Positions 7,701 through 9,682 of a DNA stretch of 9,682 nucleotides are shown here, one piece after another. Both the position numbers and the translations under genes were made by a program. The stretch lies in the NCBI GenBank assembly GCA_034716535.1, contig JAYEJW010000381.1, positions 1-9,682 of the forward strand, read 5' to 3'. Each line of letters opens with the position of its first letter. Positions within the stretch are counted from its first letter, which is position 1. The notes under the pieces were generated by a model that was given only the letters and a program-made list of their open reading frames with translations, was not told the DNA's origin and made no database searches. The DNA comes from JAYEJW01 sp034716535 (GTDB taxonomy: Bacteria > Pseudomonadota > Gammaproteobacteria > Chromatiales > Chromatiaceae).

Positions 7701-8225
7701 CTCCTTGTACTTGGAGATGCCCGCCGCCTCCTCCACGAACAGCCGCAGGTCCTCGGGCTTTGCCTCGATCAGGCGGGAGATCATGCCCTGCTCGATGATG
7801 GCGTAGCTGCGCGGTCCGAGGCCGGTTCCAAGGAACAGATCCTGGATGTCCCGGCGGCGGCAGCGTGCGCCGTTGAGGAAATAGCTGGACTGACCGTCAC
7901 GAGAGACCTGGCGCTTGACGGCGATCTGGTTGTACTTGGCGTACTCGCCCCCGGCGCTGCCGTCGCTGTTGTCGAACATCAGCTCGATGCCGGCGGTCCC
8001 GACCGGCTTGCGGCTGGTGGAGCCGTTGAAGATGACGTCGGCCATGGACTGACCGCGGAGCATCTTCGCCGAGCTCTCCCCCATGACCCAGCGTACGGCG
8101 TCGATGACGTTGGATTTTCCGCACCCGTTGGGGCCAACGATGCCCGCCAGGTTGCTCGGGAAGAGCACCGTCGTCGGGTCGACGAAGGACTTGAAGCCGG
8201 CGAGCTTGATTTTCTCCAACCGCAT
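4716..8225 (-). CDS. smc: Chromosome segregation ATPase Smc
   Basis: Condensin-type ATPase that dimerises and, with ScpA and ScpB (not in this window), extrudes DNA loops and helps separate sister chromosomes. The 1169-residue protein starts MRLEKIKLAGFKSF at 8225, the typical family start. The head's N-terminal half has Walker A GPNGCGKSN at 31-39, the YAIIEQGMIS motif at 141-150 and FVEEAAGISKYKERR at 163-177. Long heptad coiled coils rich in Glu, Arg, Leu and Gln run at about 175-510 and 665-1000. Between them a hinge domain (about 515-665) contains DDGWERAVEAALSGHL near 534-549. The C-terminal head has signature LSGGEK at 1070-1075, Walker B with catalytic Glu1099 in FCMLDEVDAPLDD, and ITHN at 1128-1131. 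Every ATPase motif is intact and the length is normal. No strong ribosome site precedes the ATG. It is probably the first gene of the minus-strand cluster. Confidence 0.97.
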   Translation of the reverse strand: MRLEKIKLAGFKSFVDPTTVLFPSNLAGIVGPNGCGKSNVIDAVRWVMGESSAKMLRGQSMADVIFNGSTSRKPVGTAGIELMFDNSDGSAGGEYAKYNQIAVKRQVSRDGQSSYFLNGARCRRRDIQDLFLGTGLGPRSYAIIEQGMISRLIEAKPEDLRLFVEEAAGISKYKERRRETENRMRRTRDNLDRLDDLREEVAKQLMHLERQAATAERYKRLRQDERRLEAELKALRWRTLDREIGERDLTLGTREVALEGAVARQRHLEAEIEGKRDAYVEASDGFNEIQGRYYAVGSEIARIEQGIQFTKENRSRQEAELVRLRRELGEAQEHLGRDEQTLAELDAALAGEEPELVAADEGLAQAGERVTRVESDLKTWEDAWDEFNRRAAAPAELAQVERARINHLEQRMGQDRVRQTRTEEEIGRLSTAELASQIEVLEEQGQAFDTQLLDLQGEQGRIADALTDQERALRLAGEELDGARTGLQAARGRQASLSALQEAALRDADEAVADWLHRQGLDGAPRLADRLDVDDGWERAVEAALSGHLRAVCTEGLDRFAATSVESTGGALALLDTAGVAEGAAPTSGSLLDYVRSPWPLQGLLGTVRVAESLTDALSERAGLNGGETFVTRDGVLVGANWLRTPDSDNALGGVLARAEELKGLEGETDALGERVQALAEEQERLRGQRREIEADRDRLLEEAARLNKTLSGVRADLTGRRTRLEHQNERREALAAEQAELAERVEEALAESEEARERLHAALEEIETLADRRESLAAKREVLREEVARAREEEREWRERAHGLRVSIESRRASREVTARNLARAREQGGQLLERGEELRAGLEESLEPLAEQEAQLEEQLALRLTVEEQLGASRTRMEELDTGARGLEQERHRVEQDIQERQRELDALRLARQERLVRRRTLEEQLGEADLSPGEVLEGVAEDAEELLWQEQLEKIGARIQRLGNINLAAIDEFEEQSERKRYLDDQHADISRSLETLEQAIRRIDRETRHRFKETYDQVNHGLQQLFPRLFGGGHAYLELTGEDLLETGVSVMARPPGKRNASIQLLSGGEKALTAVALVFAIFQLNPAPFCMLDEVDAPLDDANVGRFCEMVRSMSDQVQFIFITHNKVTMEIADHLLGVTMNEPGVSRLVSVDVDEATRLAAVS

Positions 8226-8319
8226 TGTGGAAAGATAACGGAAGCCTCTCGCGGCGCACAAGCGCGGCTATGCGCTATCTGCATGCGGCAACTGTTACAC
8301 TCCCGTACTAGACATGATG

Positions 8320-8459
8320 TTTCACGCGAAGCCGCGAAGAACGCGAAACGATTGATTTAAGGTCAGTGTTTAAGAAGGGGCGTGTGATACAGCTTGAACG
8401 AGGTGTCAAATTAGGGCGCTGTTCCAACATCCTGATTTTCTTCGCGTCTTCGCGTGAAA
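8320..8459. repeat. Inverted pair of TTTCACGCGAAG-type repeats, MITE/REP-like
   Basis: The arm at 8320-8341 and the reverse complement of the arm at 8438-8459 agree at 21 of 22 positions; both begin TTTCACGCGAAG and differ only at the next base (C or A). Each arm has an internal rhythm, with CGCGAAG-like units repeated two or three times. The 96 bases between the arms are visibly poorer in GC than the flanking genes and have no gene. TGATG occurs immediately left of the left arm (8315-8319) and one base beyond the right arm (8461-8465), a possible but imperfect target duplication. The arrangement suggests a small non-autonomous mobile or REP-type element. If transcribed it would fold into a long hairpin. 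Confidence 0.7.
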
Positions 8460-8489
8460 TTGATGAAATATCTGGACTAAGACGATTCC

Positions 8490-8494
8490 GAGGA
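8490..8494 (+). promoter_or_regulatory. Ribosome binding site of queF
   Basis: GAGGA, 7 bases before the ATG at 8502. It is a good Shine-Dalgarno match at ideal spacing and fixes the queF start. Confidence 0.75.
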
Positions 8495-8501
8495 CGAGCA
8501 G

Positions 8502-8891
8502 ATGCCGAGTGCACCGAGCAAAGACCTGGAGACCTTTCCGAACCCCGAGCCGGGACGCGACTACAGCATCCGTATCCGCGTACCTGAATTCACCTGCCTC
8601 TGTCCCAAGACCGGGCAGCCGGACTTCGCGGAGCTGACCCTGGAGTATGTCCCGGACCGCCTGTGCCTGGAGCTCAAGGCGCTCAAGTTGTACGTTTGGT
8701 CATTCCGCGACGAGGGCGCCTTTCATGAGGCGGTCACCAACCGCATCCTCGGCGACCTTGTGGAGGCTGCCCGGCCCCGTTTCATGCGCCTGATCGCCGA
8801 TTTCAACGTGCGCGGCGGGATCTACACCAAGGTCGTGGCGGAGCACCGGGACCCCGACTGGGAGGCGCCGGCTCCGGTGACCCTGCCCTAA
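8502..8891 (+). CDS. queF: NADPH-dependent 7-cyano-7-deazaguanine reductase QueF (short form)
   Basis: Reduces the nitrile of preQ0 to the primary amine preQ1, using two NADPH, in queuosine biosynthesis for tRNA modification; a cytosolic enzyme of the tunnelling (T) fold. At 129 residues it is the single-domain type (as in Bacillus YkvM), not the two-domain E. coli type. PEFTCLCPKTGQPDF at 28-42 holds the catalytic Cys34, which forms the thioimide with preQ0, and the proton-donor Asp41. The QueF motif appears as ELKALKLY at 57-64 (usually ESKSLKLY, so the first Ser is Leu here), followed by SFRDEGAFHEAV at 67-78 with the His75-Glu76 pair, and NVRGGI at 102-107. Start choice rests on GAGGA 7 bases upstream. 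The next gene begins 15 bases downstream on the same strand, probably in one transcript. Confidence 0.96.
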   Translation: MPSAPSKDLETFPNPEPGRDYSIRIRVPEFTCLCPKTGQPDFAELTLEYVPDRLCLELKALKLYVWSFRDEGAFHEAVTNRILGDLVEAARPRFMRLIADFNVRGGIYTKVVAEHRDPDWEAPAPVTLP

Positions 8892-8906
8892 GGCCGGCAA
8901 GACGCC

Positions 8907-9682
8907 GTGGCCGATCCCTGCTTCATCGGTGTCGATCTGGGCACCTCCGGCTGCAGGGCGGTGGCGATTGCCCGGGACCGGCGGGTGCTCGCCGAGGCCC
9001 GGGTAGGGTTGCCGGCGCCGACGAGGTCCGCATCCGGCGGCGTCGAGCAGTCGCCCGAGCTCTGGTGGAGGGCCGTGGTGCCCGTCCTCCGGGAGATCGC
9101 CGCCGGCATTGGCTCCGCACGTCCCACCAGCCTGTCGGTGGACGGGACCTCATCCACGTTGCTCCTGTGCAGCCCGGATGGCGCGCCGCTCGCCCCCGCC
9201 CTCATGTACAACGACGATTCCGGCCGCGCCGAGGCCGAGCGGATCTCCGGGATTGCACCGGCGGAGAGCCCCGCCCGGGGGGCCTCCTCGAGCCTCGCCA
9301 AGCTGCTGCGCCTGAAGGACCGGTTGTCTCCGCCCCGGGGGACCCTCGCCCTCCACCAGGCGGACTGGGTGCTGGGCCGCCTGAGCGGGCGTTTCGGCGT
9401 GAGCGACTGGAACAATTGTCTGAAGCTCGGCTACGACGCACAGAAAGGATGCTGGCCCGATTGGATCCGGGCATTGGATATCGAGCCGGTGGTCCTTCCC
9501 AAAGTCCTGGCGCCGGGCACGCCGATCGGGTCTTTGACCGCTTCGGTCGCCGAAGAGACCGGGTTGCCGGCCCACACCCGGGTGGTCGCAGGAACCACCG
9601 ACAGTACCGCTGCGGTCATCGCCACGGGCGCGAGCGCACCCGGAGACGCGATCACCTGCCTGGGCAGTACCCTGGTGCTGAA
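8907..9682 (+). CDS. FGGY-family carbohydrate kinase, D-ribulose kinase-like (3' end outside window)
   Basis: The first 258 residues of a sugar kinase, cut by the window edge. The frame opens with GTG at 8907; the in-frame queF stop at 8889 rules out an earlier start, and no ATG occurs until Met100. Residues 8-21 (GVDLGTSGCRAVAI) are the phosphate-1 motif of the actin/hexokinase fold. SVDGTSST at 77-84 and MYNDDS at 100-105 follow, then SSSLAKLL at 127-134, HQADW at 150-154 and SDWNNCLKLGYD at 166-177. GTTDSTAA at 229-236 carries the likely catalytic Asp232, and CLGSTL at 251-256 begins the second ATPase half. From memory, DGTS, HQADW, SD-NN-LK-GYD, GTTDS and LGSTL match the plant XK1/cyanobacterial D-ribulose kinase group better than E. 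coli XylB or AraB. Substrate is therefore inferred to be D-ribulose. The ribosome site is weak (AGG about 14 bases upstream), so translation may depend on coupling to queF. Confidence 0.88.
   Translation, partial: MADPCFIGVDLGTSGCRAVAIARDRRVLAEARVGLPAPTRSASGGVEQSPELWWRAVVPVLREIAAGIGSARPTSLSVDGTSSTLLLCSPDGAPLAPALMYNDDSGRAEAERISGIAPAESPARGASSSLAKLLRLKDRLSPPRGTLALHQADWVLGRLSGRFGVSDWNNCLKLGYDAQKGCWPDWIRALDIEPVVLPKVLAPGTPIGSLTASVAEETGLPAHTRVVAGTTDSTAAVIATGASAPGDAITCLGSTLVL

Larger units (their letters stand above)
8226..8501. other. Divergent intergenic region between smc and queF
   Basis: These 276 bases contain no convincing gene. They must hold the promoters of smc (leftward) and queF (rightward), but I see no confident -35/-10 pair on either strand; a weak leftward candidate near the smc start (TTGTGC, 18 bases, TATCTT) would give almost no leader. 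About half the space is taken by the inverted repeat element at 8320-8459. No preQ1 riboswitch aptamer is recognisable before queF. Confidence 0.55.

Noticed and set aside
4806..8360. An open frame of 1184 codons on the plus strand opposite smc
   Set aside because: It is codon-for-codon antiparallel to smc, so a stop would need the rare sense codons TTA, CTA or TCA, which a GC-rich gene avoids. The translation is a Leu/Gln/Arg-rich mirror of coiled coil with no recognisable domain, while smc has every ATPase motif.
8395..8501. preQ1 riboswitch upstream of queF
   Set aside because: I could not find the short stem-loop plus A-rich tail pattern of a preQ1 aptamer; the region is mostly the repeat element.
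8366..8587. A short plus-strand frame overlapping the repeat element and the start of queF
   Set aside because: It is made partly from the inverted repeat and runs out of frame into queF; no ribosome site.

Overview
The window looks like chromosomal DNA of a high-GC gammaproteobacterium. The evidence is an smc-zipA-ligA run (ZipA is restricted to Gammaproteobacteria, and an Smc rather than a MukB points away from the enteric/Vibrio branch), a Val(GAC) tRNA of enteric-like sequence, and strong G/C bias at third codon positions. I cannot place it to genus. I see no integrase, transposase, phage gene or CRISPR array.

Layout. (1) A plus-strand tRNA-Val (12-85) is followed by about 290 bases without a gene that contain one good hairpin. 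(2) From 374 to 8225 all genes lie on the minus strand. In transcription order they are smc (4716-8225), zipA (3877-4647), ligA (1607-3874), a small uncharacterised gene (1221-1499) and an exported alpha-carbonic-anhydrase-family protein (374-1216). zipA and ligA are 2 bases apart. The small gene and the anhydrase-like gene are 4 bases apart, with the second ribosome binding site inside the end of the first gene. (3) A 276-base divergent intergenic region (8226-8501) carries an inverted pair of a TTTCACGCGAAG-type repeat. (4) On the plus strand, queF (8502-8891) is followed after 15 bases by an FGGY-family sugar kinase resembling the plant/cyanobacterial D-ribulose kinase group; the window ends inside it.

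How the genes work together. Smc, ZipA and LigA serve chromosome organisation, Z-ring anchoring and Okazaki-fragment/nick sealing, a known gammaproteobacterial housekeeping cluster. QueF makes preQ1 for queuosine modification of tRNA. The kinase and the anhydrase-like protein have no evident functional link to these genes.

Most notable points: the carbonic-anhydrase homologue has Gln at the third zinc-ligand position (His119 in human CA II) and Arg at the proton-shuttle position (His64), so it may be acatalytic or altered. LigA is about 84 residues longer than E. coli LigA because part of its helix-hairpin-helix domain appears tandemly duplicated, in a stretch of lower GC than the 5' part of the gene. 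I found no clearly new multi-gene system; these two protein-level oddities are the best leads.
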